Positions 8,059 to 16,905 are shown, counted from the first letter of the stretch. The stretch is 64,000 nucleotides of DNA from CAZQFV01 sp964613665 (GCA_964613665.1 CAZTIG010000014.1:14547-78546), one strand, 5' to 3'. Made by a program: numbers and translations. Notes: generated by a model from the sequence alone, not told the origin.

Positions 8059-9333
8059 ATGGATGCGAACAGCGCCAGGGCAGGGCACCTCGAGCCAGGC
8101 TTGCTGCAGGTCCTGCGACTCTTTGTCGCGCTGCGGCTCGCCTTTGGCGTGCTGTCGCTCCTGCTGGCCTTGCTCCAGCGAGAACCGCGACTGCTGCGCT
8201 ACCCTTTTCTGCCCGTGGTCGAGACCTCCCTCCTCCTGGGCTATCTCTTCTGGCCGTGGCTGCGTGCACGGCTTGGTCGGGCCTACCTGCCCATCGCCCT
8301 GGCAGCGGCCTCGGTAGGTCCAATCGTCGAGCACGCCCTGAGCGTGGCCCTGCGCCTGCGCACCGGCGTCGTCGGCGCTGCCGCCGGCACCGACGTCTGG
8401 ACGCTCTACGTCCTTCTCTTTGTCCCCCTGGTCCTCCTGGCCTGGCAGTACGATTTCGTGAGCGTGATCGCCTTCAGCTTGGGCACCGCGGTGCTCGACC
8501 TGGTGCTGGCCATCCCCATGGCGCTGCACGGTGGCCCGCCCTTGGTCACGGTGGTGGCCCTCCTCTTCCTGCGCACCGTGCTCTTTGTCGTCGTCGGCTA
8601 CCTGGTGGTCCGCCTGATGCACGCCCAGCGCGCTCAACGCGAGGCCCTGGCCCAGGCCAACGCGCGGCTCGTCGGCTACGCCCGCACGCTCGAGCATCTG
8701 GCGGCCAGCCGTGAGCGCAACCGCCTGGCCCGCGAGCTTCATGACACGCTGGCCCACGCCCTGAGTGCGGCCGCCGTGCAGCTCGAGGCGGTGGTCTCGG
8801 TCTGGGACAGCGATCCGGACCGTGCGCGCACGATGTTGTCCCAGTCACTGGCCCTGGTCCGCGACGGCCTGGTGGAGGCCCGCCGGGCCATCGCCGCGCT
8901 GCGTGCCGCTCCGCTCGAGGAGCAGGGCGTGGTACTGGCCATCCGCAGTCTGGCCGAGTCGGCCGCGGCGCGCGCCGGCCTGCACCTCGACCTGCAGCTG
9001 CCCGCACGTCTGGATGGGCTGAGTCCCAACGTCGAGTCGGCCCTCTACCGCATCGCCCAGGAGGCCATGACCAACGTCGCCCGGCACGCCCAGGCCCGCA
9101 CGCTGGCGGTGCACCTGGTGCGGGAAGGGCAGCGGCTCGTACTGGCGATCTCGGACGACGGGCGCGGGTTCGAGGTGTCCGCCGTGCCGGCAGGAAATCG
9201 CTACGGGCTCCAGGGAATGCGCGAGCGCGCTGCGGCCGTCGGGGGTGTCCTCGTGGTGCAGAGCGCACCCGGCCAGGGAACGACGGTGCGTCTCACGGTG
9301 GGGGTGCCTGATGGTGCGCGTGCTGATCTGTGA
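8059..9333 (+). CDS. sensor histidine kinase, NarL-system type (HisKA_3)
   Basis: A 424-residue membrane kinase. Residues 1 to about 190 form five or six hydrophobic helices with no large extracellular domain, so it probably senses within the membrane or from the cytoplasm. A coiled linker (AQRAQREALAQANARL) leads to the HisKA_3 dimerisation helix RNRLARELHDTLAHALS, with phospho-acceptor His228. The HATPase domain has the N-box IAQEAMTNVARHAQA and the G1 box ISDDGRGFE. It overlaps the response regulator start by 23 bases, so the pair is co-translated. Confidence 0.9.
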   Translation: MDANSARAGHLEPGLLQVLRLFVALRLAFGVLSLLLALLQREPRLLRYPFLPVVETSLLLGYLFWPWLRARLGRAYLPIALAAASVGPIVEHALSVALRLRTGVVGAAAGTDVWTLYVLLFVPLVLLAWQYDFVSVIAFSLGTAVLDLVLAIPMALHGGPPLVTVVALLFLRTVLFVVVGYLVVRLMHAQRAQREALAQANARLVGYARTLEHLAASRERNRLARELHDTLAHALSAAAVQLEAVVSVWDSDPDRARTMLSQSLALVRDGLVEARRAIAALRAAPLEEQGVVLAIRSLAESAAARAGLHLDLQLPARLDGLSPNVESALYRIAQEAMTNVARHAQARTLAVHLVREGQRLVLAISDDGRGFEVSAVPAGNRYGLQGMRERAAAVGGVLVVQSAPGQGTTVRLTVGVPDGARADL

Positions 9334-9958
9334 CGACCAGGTGATCGTCTGCGAGGGCTTGCGGACCATCCTGGGGACTGCCGCGGGGATCGAGGTGGTC
9401 GGCGTGGCCCACGACGGGGCCGAGGCCCTGGAGCTGGTGGCGCGCGCCAGGCCGGATGTCGTCCTGATGGACCTGAAGATGCCGGGCATGAACGGTGTGC
9501 AGGCGACCGCAGCCCTGCACGCGCATCACCCGGAGGTGCGGGTGCTTGTGCTGACGACCTACGACGCCGATGAGTGGGTGCTGGACGCCATCCGCAGTGG
9601 GGCGGCCGGCTACCTGCTCAAGGACACGCCGCGCGAAGGTCTGGTAGCGGCGATCCGCGAGGTCGCGGCCGGCCGCACACCTGTCGATCCTGCCGTCGCC
9701 GGCAAGCTCTTTGCCCGGGTGGCCCAGCCCACGCCTCCGGCCAAGACCACCCTCGCCGCCGACCTGAGCGAACGTGAGCAGGAGGTGTTGCGCCTCCTGG
9801 CACGCGGCCTGAGCAACGCCGACATCGCCGAGCGCCTGTGCCTGTCCGAGGGCACCGTCCGGAACTATGTCTCGGCTGTCCTGTCCAAGCTGGGGGTTGC
9901 CGACCGCACCCAGGCGGCGGTGTTGGCGCTGCGGCACGGGTTGGTGGAGGAGGCCTGA
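9311..9958 (+). CDS. response regulator, NarL/FixJ family
   Basis: A 215-residue regulator. The receiver domain has the DD pair at residues 8-9 (LICDDQ), phospho-acceptor Asp54 (VLMDLKMPG) and the conserved KD near residue 104 (YLLKDTPREG). A short linker leads to a LuxR-type helix-turn-helix (LSEREQEVLRLLARGLSNADIAERLCLSEGTVRNYVS). ATG 9311 lies inside the kinase gene's end, as is usual for such pairs. Targets are unknown; the inverted repeat upstream of the kinase is a candidate. Confidence 0.93.
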   Translation: MVRVLICDDQVIVCEGLRTILGTAAGIEVVGVAHDGAEALELVARARPDVVLMDLKMPGMNGVQATAALHAHHPEVRVLVLTTYDADEWVLDAIRSGAAGYLLKDTPREGLVAAIREVAAGRTPVDPAVAGKLFARVAQPTPPAKTTLAADLSEREQEVLRLLARGLSNADIAERLCLSEGTVRNYVSAVLSKLGVADRTQAAVLALRHGLVEEA

Positions 9959-10345
9959 CACCGAGTTACCCCCAATGTGGGCGCGGCAGCCATTGCCCGC
10001 TCTCGCCTTCCTGTGCCTCTTCCACCAGTGCCTCCCTTCTGCCCCCTGGCGACAGCCCAGTCCCATCTTGCCCGGAGGTCAGTCTGGCCACGCCCTTGGC
10101 GGCCGCCTGCAACGTGCCGCACTGGAGAACACCGTCCCGGGATCTCCTGGGCCTGCCGCCCGGCGGGGAACAACACCACATCCTCCCAACATGCTCATAG
10201 TTCCCTCACAGGGTCATGGCATACTGTGCCCAGTACAGGTCATCCGGGTGGCCGCGAAGACGCGAACGGACAGCGCCTCGGGCCGCAGCGGTTCGGAGGT
10301 TAGGTCACGGTGCAGAGGACAGGACAGCTTCACAGGAGCAAGAGG
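9959..10345. other. intergenic region, no gene seen
   Basis: About 390 bp between the response regulator and the first small membrane protein. No supported coding frame, tRNA or clear terminator is visible. It presumably carries the promoter of the following small-protein genes. Confidence 0.4.
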
Positions 10346-10444
10346 ATGGGCCAGGTCGCCCCGGTGATCGCGGGCATCGTTCTGCTCATCCTGGTGATCG
10401 GACTGTGGGTTCTCCTCTGGGTGCCGTTGTGGTCCACGCGCTAG
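10346..10444 (+). CDS. 32-residue single-helix membrane peptide
   Basis: A short reading frame, MGQVAPVIAGIVLLILVIGL followed by WVLLWVPLWSTR, is almost entirely one transmembrane helix. A purine-rich AGGAGCAAGAGG lies just upstream. It ends 20 bp before the next membrane protein gene, whose own ribosome site follows, so the two look like a small operon. Function is unknown. Homology would be needed to confirm it is translated. Confidence 0.5.
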   Translation: MGQVAPVIAGIVLLILVIGLWVLLWVPLWSTR

Positions 10445-10464
10445 AGCGAAAAAGGAGGCAGAAG

Positions 10465-10902
10465 ATGCAGCAGCGCAGGACGATTTGGCCGTTCATTGTG
10501 GGGGTACTGGTGCTCATCGCCGTGCTGGTCCTGATCGGGCAGGCGAATGCGCGGGCCGCCTGGTCGGAGGGCTACATGATGGGCCGGCTATCGGCCGGTG
10601 CCGAAGGGGAGGCGCTATGGCCCTACATGGCTGGCTACGGGCAGCCCGCCGGGCACTCCATCCTGCCCTGGGTGGTGGGCATCCTCCTGGTCGTCGCGGG
10701 GCTCGCGGTGGTGGGCAGGTTCCTGCGTTTCCAGGCCTGGCGGCACTGGCAGGAGGCCGGCGGGCCCGAGCGCAAGGAGGCGTGGGCCCGGCACTGGTGG
10801 CCCCATGGCCCGACGTTCCATGGGGCATGGCCCGCCCCGCCGGCCGGGCCGGCCGCCAAGGCCGAGCCCGAGGCGCAGTCAGAGAAGGAGGCGGCCCCGT
10901 AG
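10465..10902 (+). CDS. two-helix membrane protein of unknown function
   Basis: A 145-residue protein starting at ATG 10465 after AAAGGAGGCAG. Helix 1 (WPFIVGVLVLIAVLVLIGQ) and helix 2 (SILPWVVGILLVVAGLAVVG) flank a short loop (WSEGYMMGRLSAGAEGEALW). A charged, Trp/His-rich cytoplasmic segment follows (WRHWQEAGGPERKEAWARHWWPHGP), then a Pro/Ala/Glu tail. No family is recognised. It follows the 32-residue membrane peptide. Confidence 0.65.
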   Translation: MQQRRTIWPFIVGVLVLIAVLVLIGQANARAAWSEGYMMGRLSAGAEGEALWPYMAGYGQPAGHSILPWVVGILLVVAGLAVVGRFLRFQAWRHWQEAGGPERKEAWARHWWPHGPTFHGAWPAPPAGPAAKAEPEAQSEKEAAP

Positions 10903-11035
10903 AGCGCTGGGCCGGCCGGCACCCCGGGCAGAGGATAGCGGGCGCGCGGGGGCTCTGGTGAACCCCGCGCGCCCCACCTGCTTGAGGGCAGGGCCGTGGG
11001 TATCCGGATGTTCTGGCAATCCAAGGAGGGTAACC

Positions 11036-11638
11036 GTGAGAAGATTGGCCTTACAGCACGAAAGGGTTTTCCGCGACGAGGGCTTTGCTGCGGAGTATGC
11101 CAGGAAACACCAGACCATGGCCGAGCGGTTCGGTCAGGAGTATGCCAGGAAACTGACCGCCCGTGGATTTCGGGCCGGCACGATCATCGACGTCGGCTGT
11201 GGACCGGGGGGCACGGCTATCGCTCTGGCCCGGGCCTTCCCCGACAGCGAGGTAGTGGGCATCGACCTGTCCGAGCCGCTGCTGCGGCGGGCAGAGCTGG
11301 CCGCCGAGCAGGCCGGCCTGGACAGGCGCGTTCGCTTCGAGCTGGCCGACGTGCAGCACATGCCCTACCGGGATGACACGTTCGACGCGGTGATCAACCT
11401 CAATATGGTCCATCTGGTCGAGGACCCGCGGCAGATGCTCGACGAGATCGAGCGCGTCCTGGCCCCGCAGGGCCATCTGTTCGTGGCCGATCTCAGAAGG
11501 TCCTGGCTTGGCCTACTCGAAGGCGCGATTCGGTCCGCGCTGAGCTTGCCGGAGGCGAGAGACCTCTTCGGCCAATCAGGGGTCCGCCCAGGGGCCTTTT
11601 CCAGCACGCTCCTCTGGTGGAGATTCGAGAGCGCGTAG
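11036..11638 (+). CDS. class I SAM-dependent methyltransferase
   Basis: A 200-residue Rossmann methyltransferase. Motif I is IIDVGCGPGGTAIALARAFP, the acidic end of strand 2 is VVGIDLSEPLL, and motif IV is FDAVINLNMVHLVEDP, followed by VLAPQGHLFVADLRR. Start is GTG 11036 with AAGGAGGG five bases upstream. The substrate cannot be told. The C-terminal half of the fold is short, so it may need a partner or act on a small molecule. Confidence 0.85.
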   Translation: MRRLALQHERVFRDEGFAAEYARKHQTMAERFGQEYARKLTARGFRAGTIIDVGCGPGGTAIALARAFPDSEVVGIDLSEPLLRRAELAAEQAGLDRRVRFELADVQHMPYRDDTFDAVINLNMVHLVEDPRQMLDEIERVLAPQGHLFVADLRRSWLGLLEGAIRSALSLPEARDLFGQSGVRPGAFSSTLLWWRFESA

Positions 11639-11787
11639 GCCCTGGGGCCGATCACGGCGTTGCCCCTCTGGGTCGGCCGGAGGTGGCAGAGGCGCGGCCC
11701 CGCAGGCACCAGGGCGGGAACGCCCGGCCCGGCCAGCCGGGCGGAGGGATTTGCATGTTCGTGGGGCTTGTGGTAAAAAGGTAGTGG

Positions 11788-12486
11788 GTGAAACAGCATA
11801 TGCTGGGTACGATTCTGGTCGTGGATGACGAGCCCAAGATCGTCAAGCAGGCTCGCGACTACCTGGAGCAGGGCGGGTTCCAGGTGCTCACGGCGGGTGA
11901 CGGGACGATGGCGCTGGCCCTGGCGCGCCGGGAGCGCCCCGATCTGGTCGTGCTGGACCTGAACCTGCCCTCCATGGACGGTCTGGACGTATGCCGGGCC
12001 CTGCGGCGCGAGTCGGACGTGCCCATCATCATGCTCACCGCCCGCGTTTCCGAGGCCGACCGGCTCGTCGGCCTGGAGTTGGGGGCCGACGACTACATCG
12101 TCAAGCCCTTTTCCCCGCGCGAGCTGGTGGCCCGCGTGCGGGCGGTCCTGCGCCGCGTGCGGGGCGGGGTCCACGCGCCGGGGATCGTGCGCGCCGGCGA
12201 CCAGGAGATTGACCTGAACGGCCATCGTGTCACGCGGGCCGGCGAACCGGTCCATCTCACCCGCAGCGAGTTCAACCTGCTGGCGACGCTGGCCCAACAT
12301 CCCGGGCAGACCTTCACGCGCATGCAGCTGCTCGACCGGCTGTACGGCGTGGCCTACGAGGGCTACGACCGCAGCATCGACACGCACATCAAGAACCTGC
12401 GCCGCAAGATCGACCCCGACCCCTCCGCGCCGCGGTACATCCTCACCGTCTACGGGATCGGCTACCGGTTCAGCGACGAGGTATAG
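11788..12486 (+). CDS. response regulator, OmpR/PhoB family
   Basis: A 232-residue regulator with receiver (LVVDDEPKIVKQARDYLEQG, phospho-acceptor Asp57 in VVLDLNLPSMDG, Lys in YIVKPFSPREL) and winged-helix DNA-binding domain (TRSEFNLLATLAQHPGQTFTRMQLLDRLYG, YDRSIDTHIKNLRRKI, YILTVYGIGYRF). GTG 11788 and ATG 11800 are both possible starts. The histidine kinase begins 2 bases after its stop, so they form one unit. Confidence 0.92.
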   Translation: MKQHMLGTILVVDDEPKIVKQARDYLEQGGFQVLTAGDGTMALALARRERPDLVVLDLNLPSMDGLDVCRALRRESDVPIIMLTARVSEADRLVGLELGADDYIVKPFSPRELVARVRAVLRRVRGGVHAPGIVRAGDQEIDLNGHRVTRAGEPVHLTRSEFNLLATLAQHPGQTFTRMQLLDRLYGVAYEGYDRSIDTHIKNLRRKIDPDPSAPRYILTVYGIGYRFSDEV

Positions 12487-12488
12487 CC

Positions 12489-13709
12489 TTGGGCAGCGAG
12501 TTCTGGAGGCATCACCGACATCGGCGGCACCCTCCGTGGATGCCGTGGGAGGACGCGCACCGGGTTCCCCCGTGGCCGCAAGCTTCGCGGGACAAGCGGC
12601 GCTTTCTGCTGGTCCGCTTCGTGGGGGCCTTTGGCTTTGTCGCCGTGTTTGTGTGCGGCATGATGGCGGTGCTGGCCGTCCTGCTGTCGCGGCTGTTCGG
12701 CGGCAGTGGCCAGACGGCCGTGCTGGTGTGGGCCGCCGGTTCCGTGCTCCTGCTGGCGTTCTCGCTGCTGGCCGGCGCCCTGGCGGTGCGGGCGGCGCGC
12801 AACGTGGCCGTACCGCTGGCCGACGTCATGGCCGCTGCCGACGCCGTGGCCGCGGGGGACCTCAGCGTGCGGGTGCCGGAAGAGGGCCACGGTGAGTTTA
12901 CCCAGCTGGCCCAGTCCTTCAACCGCATGGCGGAGGAGCTGCAGCGAGCCGACCAACAGCGACGCAACCTGACCGCGGATGTGGCCCACGAGCTGCGCAC
13001 GCCGCTGCAGATCATCCAGGGCAACCTCGAGGGTGTCCTCGACGGCGTCTACGAACCGACGGCCGCGCACATCGAGGCCACGCTGGAGGAGACACGCCTG
13101 TTGACGAGGCTGGTGGAGGACCTGCGGACGCTCTCCCTGGCCGAGGCCGGCCAGCTGCCGCTGGTCTGGGAGCAGGTGGATGTGGCCGAGCTGCTGTCCG
13201 ACCTGGGCACCAGCTTCAGCGGCCAGGCCGAGGCGGCGGGGATCGACCTGCGTGTCGAGGCCGCCGGGGATGCGGCAGCGATGACCATCACCGCCGACGC
13301 CGGGCGGCTGGACCAGGTCCTGGGCAACCTGCTGGCGAACGCCCTGCGCTACACGCCTCGTGATGGTGCGATCACTCTGCGCGCGGAACCGCTCGCGGAC
13401 GGGGTGCGGGTGATCGTCCAGGATACCGGCGCGGGCGTCCCGGCCGAGGACCTGCCCTATGTCTTCGACCGGTTCTGGCGCGGCGACCGGGCCCGCTCGC
13501 ACGCCGGTGGGGCGGGGAGTGGGCTGGGGCTGGCTATCGCCCGCCAGCTCGTGCAGGCCCACGGTGGTCGGATCGGCGTGGAGAGCGAAGTGGGCCGCGG
13601 GACAACCTTCACCATCGAGCTTCCGGCCCGCCGGGAGCCGTCGACCACAGACAAACAGGAAACGAGCTCCAATCGACCACCAAGCCACAGAGGCACCACG
13701 ATGGGCTGA
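12489..13709 (+). CDS. sensor histidine kinase, HAMP-HisKA-HATPase
   Basis: A 406-residue kinase: cytoplasmic His/Arg-rich N-terminus, two helices (VGAFGFVAVFVCGMMAVLAVL and VWAAGSVLLLAFSLLAGALAV) with almost no periplasmic loop, HAMP (PLADVMAAADAVAAGDLSV), HisKA with His167 (DVAHELRTPLQII) and a HATPase domain with N-, G1- (VIVQDTGAGVP) and G2-boxes (GSGLGLAIARQLVQAHGG). The tiny sensor loop implies intramembrane sensing, as in BaeS-like envelope kinases. TTG 12489 is the likely start. Its last 30 or so codons run into repeat sequence, so the C-terminus may be extended. Confidence 0.88.
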   Translation: MGSEFWRHHRHRRHPPWMPWEDAHRVPPWPQASRDKRRFLLVRFVGAFGFVAVFVCGMMAVLAVLLSRLFGGSGQTAVLVWAAGSVLLLAFSLLAGALAVRAARNVAVPLADVMAAADAVAAGDLSVRVPEEGHGEFTQLAQSFNRMAEELQRADQQRRNLTADVAHELRTPLQIIQGNLEGVLDGVYEPTAAHIEATLEETRLLTRLVEDLRTLSLAEAGQLPLVWEQVDVAELLSDLGTSFSGQAEAAGIDLRVEAAGDAAAMTITADAGRLDQVLGNLLANALRYTPRDGAITLRAEPLADGVRVIVQDTGAGVPAEDLPYVFDRFWRGDRARSHAGGAGSGLGLAIARQLVQAHGGRIGVESEVGRGTTFTIELPARREPSTTDKQETSSNRPPSHRGTTMG

Positions 13710-13800
13710 CCACCAGGGCACGAATACACCAAGAGAGTGCTGCGAAGGGCTCTTGTCGACATGGTGTCTTGGTGCCTTCGTGGTTCTGGATAGTTTCCCA
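13670..13800. repeat. imperfect inverted repeat (CACCAAG/CTTGGTG class)
   Basis: Motifs such as GGCACGAATACACCAAGA (about 13717) and TCTTGGTGCCTTCGTGGT (about 13766) face each other, with a further related copy at the 3' end of the kinase gene. This is the pattern of a dispersed intergenic repeat and may terminate the converging genes on either side. Confidence 0.5.
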
Positions 13801-13868
13801 GTGCCGTGTGACGGTCGGGCAGAGCTCGTCCTTCCCGGGTTCAGTGCGGGAGTGGGCAGCACTGCGTT

Positions 13869-14459
13869 CTATGGTCCTGGTCCGTGCTTCGGTCGCACCT
13901 CCGGGGCCAGCTCGTAGCGCCCCTCCCGCAGCCGCGCGATGACGCTCTCGATCCACGCCAGTTGAGCCCGCGCATTGGCCACCCCACATTCCAGCGTCAG
14001 CAGCCAGAAGAAGAGGTCGCGCGCCGAGCCGGCGAGCTCATAGTACGGCGCGGCCTGCTCGGGGACCTGGGCGTAGACCTCCAGAAGATGGCGCAGTTGC
14101 ACGGCGCCCTGCTCCAGGTGGGCCAGCACCTCCTTGTCCGAGCGCAGGCCGGAGAAAAAGACCTGGACCAGGTTGGCGCTGCGCGGTTCCTCCGGGGGGA
14201 TGGGCGCGGACAGCCAGAGGAGCAGCTCCTCGCGGCCGGCCGGGGTGATGTGGTACACCTTGCGGTCGGGCCGGTCTTCCTGGTGGATTACCTCGACCTC
14301 GGCCCACCCCTTGTCCGCCAGGCCGGCCAGTGTGCGATAGATCTGGCTCTGGTCGGCCGGCCAAAAGTGGCGCACCGAGGTGTCAAAGACCTTTTTCAGG
14401 TCATAGCCCGAGAGCGGCTTGTAGTGCAGAAATCCCAGGATGGCGTGTTCGAGGGACAT
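13869..14459 (-). CDS. PadR family transcriptional regulator (Vir/AphA-type, two-domain)
   Basis: A 196-residue PadR: winged helix (MSLEHAILGFLHYKPLSGYDLKKVF, PADQSQIYRTLAGLADKGWAEVE, RKVYHITPAGREELLLWL) followed by the long C-terminal helical dimerisation domain (residues about 95-180). It is the third gene of the 4Fe-4S/flavodoxin operon and is likely its repressor, acting at the palindrome near 16650. The spacing to the flavodoxin gene is 12 bp. Confidence 0.87.
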   Translation of the reverse strand: MSLEHAILGFLHYKPLSGYDLKKVFDTSVRHFWPADQSQIYRTLAGLADKGWAEVEVIHQEDRPDRKVYHITPAGREELLLWLSAPIPPEEPRSANLVQVFFSGLRSDKEVLAHLEQGAVQLRHLLEVYAQVPEQAAPYYELAGSARDLFFWLLTLECGVANARAQLAWIESVIARLREGRYELAPEVRPKHGPGP

Positions 14460-14471
14460 CGATTCCTCCCA

Positions 14472-15848
14472 TCAGGTTCCGCGCAGCACTTTCTGGTACG
14501 GCGCAACCATCCCCGCGCGGATGCGCGGGGTGAATACCCTGCGAATTGGCCCGATGCGCAGGAGCAGCGTCAGGAACGCGCTCTGCACCCGGAGCCCCAG
14601 GTTCCACTGCGGAAAATCGTAGAGCCCCATCCGCCGGTAGGCCCGGTGGTCGGCCTGGAAGACAGCGCGCAGCCGGCCCCAAACGTCGTCGCGAAAGACC
14701 TTTAATCCCCCAACGCCGAGAAAGTTCTGCGGCTGGACGTAGCCGCGGCCGGCGTTGTCCACCAGGCGCTCTGCCAGTCCTTCCAGCAAAGCGTCGATCG
14801 CCGCCGAGTCGCCGTACTCGTCGCTGACAAAGCCGACCAGGTTAGCCTGCTGGAACTGGGTGTAGGCCTCCATGATCTCGCGCAGGTTGGGCAGCTGGCT
14901 GAGGGGCCCGGAAATGACAAAGGCCACCTGCTTGCCGGTCAGGACGGGCGTGTGGGTGTTGAAAAAGGAGCGGTCGGAAAAGTTCTTCCAGGTCGCCGAA
15001 AGGTACCGGTCCTGGATCGTCCCGGCCAGGACCAGGATGTCGGCCGTCTTGACCTCCTGGTTGAAGAAATCGATGTAGCCGTCCCGCCCCGTGTAGGCGC
15101 ACTCATAGTTGTAGCCGCAGCGCAGGCAGCCCATGCAGCCGCCCTTGATGTCGATGTCGTGCAGGTTGATCACCTTGGTGCCGTCCAGGGCGGCGGCCAG
15201 ATGCTCGACCATGCGGTGGATATTGTCCTGGCCGGGCTCCGCGTCCGTGACCACGACGACCCTGCGGCCGCCGGCGGAGAGCCGGCGGGAAACCGGGGCC
15301 GGCGCGTAGGCGAACTGGCGCGGCTGCAGCGGCATGGAGCTGCGCGGCAGGGGGGTCCGTTTCTCGATGGCTGCGAAAAAGCCCTCGGCAAAGAGGGTCA
15401 GCTGCCGCTGTCCTTTTTCCTCCAGCAGGTCGGGCATGTCGGCGGCAAAGGCCCCGACGTACGGCATGCCCAGGTCGTCGCAGATGCCGTGGATATAGTT
15501 GTGGGCGGTATGGTCGAAAAAGTGTATGGACGTCGAGAGGGAAGCGGCGTACTTGCCCCGGAAGGCATCCTGGACGCCGCGCTCCCCGATGAGCTCGATG
15601 AACCGTTTGTAGTGGGCATGGACGAGCAGGAAGTAGAGGGGAAAGGCCCAGAGGACCCCGTCGGCGGCGCGGACGCGGTCGAGGATCTCGTGGAAGAGCG
15701 CGGGGTCCTGCTCGATCTTGCGTATGCGCTGGGCGATGTGCACGATCTCGAGCTCGTGCTGCGGGAACACCTTCTGGATGTAGTGCACGTACTGCATGGT
15801 GACGCTGGTTTCGCCTTTGGGGCTGCCGTTGAGGACGACGATCTTCAT
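14472..15848 (-). CDS. tandem flavodoxin-like/NADPH-dependent FMN reductase protein
   Basis: A 458-residue fusion of two flavodoxin-fold domains. Domain 1 starts MKIVVLNGSPKGETSVTMQY (FMN phosphate loop) and has ADGVLWAFPLYFLLVHAHYK. Domain 2 starts near residue 205 (RRVVVVTDAEPGQDNIHRM) and carries the Cys cluster GGCMGCLRCGYNYEC, then ADILVLAGTIQDRYLSATWK and a hydrophobic tail. The Cys-rich loop resembles those of iron-sulfur flavoproteins, so it may bind a cluster as well as FMN. It lies 8 bp after the 4Fe-4S membrane protein, a likely electron donor (inference). Confidence 0.8.
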   Translation of the reverse strand: MKIVVLNGSPKGETSVTMQYVHYIQKVFPQHELEIVHIAQRIRKIEQDPALFHEILDRVRAADGVLWAFPLYFLLVHAHYKRFIELIGERGVQDAFRGKYAASLSTSIHFFDHTAHNYIHGICDDLGMPYVGAFAADMPDLLEEKGQRQLTLFAEGFFAAIEKRTPLPRSSMPLQPRQFAYAPAPVSRRLSAGGRRVVVVTDAEPGQDNIHRMVEHLAAALDGTKVINLHDIDIKGGCMGCLRCGYNYECAYTGRDGYIDFFNQEVKTADILVLAGTIQDRYLSATWKNFSDRSFFNTHTPVLTGKQVAFVISGPLSQLPNLREIMEAYTQFQQANLVGFVSDEYGDSAAIDALLEGLAERLVDNAGRGYVQPQNFLGVGGLKVFRDDVWGRLRAVFQADHRAYRRMGLYDFPQWNLGLRVQSAFLTLLLRIGPIRRVFTPRIRAGMVAPYQKVLRGT

Positions 15849-15856
15849 GGGATCTC

Positions 15857-16594
15857 CTATCGAAAGGTATAGTGAATGACATCCTTGGGGCAGGTGTCCA
15901 CGCACGTCCCGCAGAGGATGCACTCGGCATGCTCCAGTTTCCCTTGCAGCACCAGGCCCATCACGTCGAGGCTCATCGGGCAGTTCCTGGTGCAGATTTT
16001 GCACGAGATACACTTGTCCTTTTCCACCCGCAGGGCCAGGGCCGGCCAGCGCACGCGGTTGCGAATCCACCGGGCAATGATCATAAAGGGGGCCATCCAG
16101 CAGACATAGTGGCAGAATGCCCGCCGGCCGGCCGCCAGGGAAAGGATCACGATCACGCTGGTGACGATGAAATAGATGATCAGGTAGCCGAGCATCTGCA
16201 GGGCCGACTCGAGGGGGGCGATTCCGTAGAGCGGGTCCACCGCCCGGTAGCCCCCGGCCAGGACGACCAGGGCCACGATGAGGCCGATCCACGGCACCCA
16301 GATCAACCACTTGATCCAGTCGGCGCGGCCGGTGCGGGCCGGCCTGTCCTGGGCATAGAAGCAGGCTTCGCTCAGCCCGCCGCCCGGGCAGACCCAGCCG
16401 CACCAGGCCCGTCCCAGGAGCAGAGCGGCAAGGAAGAGGGCGCCAAAGACGAGCAGCGAGCCGTTGACGATCCCCCGGGCGGCGCTGTCCACGATGAGGT
16501 AGGGGGAGAAGAAGATAAAGGTCACGACAAAGAGCAGGAAAGAGACGAGGATGAGGATGCGGCGCAGCCGTTGGCGGGGAGCGAGTTTGGACAT
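15857..16594 (-). CDS. NapH/CcoG-like membrane 4Fe-4S protein
   Basis: A 245-residue protein with four or five helices. It has two CxxxCP-type sites facing the membrane (LGRAWCGWVCPGG and GRRAFCHYVCWMAP) and two C-terminal 4Fe-4S ferredoxin motifs (CISCKICTRNCPMSL and CILCGTCVDTCPKDV). This is the NapH family architecture for moving electrons between quinol and a cytoplasmic acceptor. It is first in an operon with a tandem flavodoxin and a PadR repressor, suggesting an inducible membrane-to-flavoprotein electron path. Confidence 0.87.
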   Translation of the reverse strand: MSKLAPRQRLRRILILVSFLLFVVTFIFFSPYLIVDSAARGIVNGSLLVFGALFLAALLLGRAWCGWVCPGGGLSEACFYAQDRPARTGRADWIKWLIWVPWIGLIVALVVLAGGYRAVDPLYGIAPLESALQMLGYLIIYFIVTSVIVILSLAAGRRAFCHYVCWMAPFMIIARWIRNRVRWPALALRVEKDKCISCKICTRNCPMSLDVMGLVLQGKLEHAECILCGTCVDTCPKDVIHYTFR

Positions 16595-16641
16595 CAGAAC
16601 CTCCTGGGCGAGTCGGCGAGCCAGCCTCCGATATAGGAGCG

Positions 16642-16707
16642 GTACTTTATATGACTATTCCCATATAGTACGAGTCCTATAATATCATGCGACCGGGCAT
16701 TTGTCAA
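16642..16707 (-). promoter_or_regulatory. promoter and palindromic operator of the NapH-like/flavodoxin/PadR operon
   Basis: On the minus strand TTGACA (16707-16702), a 17-bp spacer and TATTAT (16684-16679) form a strong promoter. Just downstream, over the start of transcription, lie the arms GTACTTTATATG (16642-16653) and CATATAGTAC (16662-16671). A repressor bound here would block the promoter, and the operon's own PadR is the obvious candidate. Confidence 0.72.
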
Positions 16708-16711
16708 GCGG

Positions 16712-16905
16712 GTTGCAAGAGGCAGGAGGCAGGGGGCAAGATGGGGCGGTACCAGGTTGCAAGTTCCAGGTTACAGGTTGCCCATGGCTGGCCCCGCGCT
16801 GGAATGGGGTTGGGGCGGGGGCCAGGTTGCAGGTTGTCCAGGGGCGACCCTGTGCCGGCATGGGGCTGGGGTGGTGAAAAAAGGTTGCCGGTTGGCAGGT
16901 TCCAG
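16712..16905. repeat. degenerate short repeats of the CAGGTTGCA type
   Basis: AGGTTGCA-like units recur about seven times (for example GGTTGCAAG, CAGGTTGCAAG, CAGGTTACAGG, CAGGTTGCAGG, AGGTTGCCGG) between two divergent operons. No gene is visible in this AT-poor stretch of about 190 bp. Confidence 0.5.

Noticed and set aside
12462..13862. Long open frame on the minus strand opposite the HAMP kinase
   Set aside because: It is the antisense of a well-conserved histidine kinase; high GC gives long shadow frames.
16712..16905. CRISPR-like array
   Set aside because: Units are short, degenerate and without regular spacers; a simple dispersed repeat fits better.
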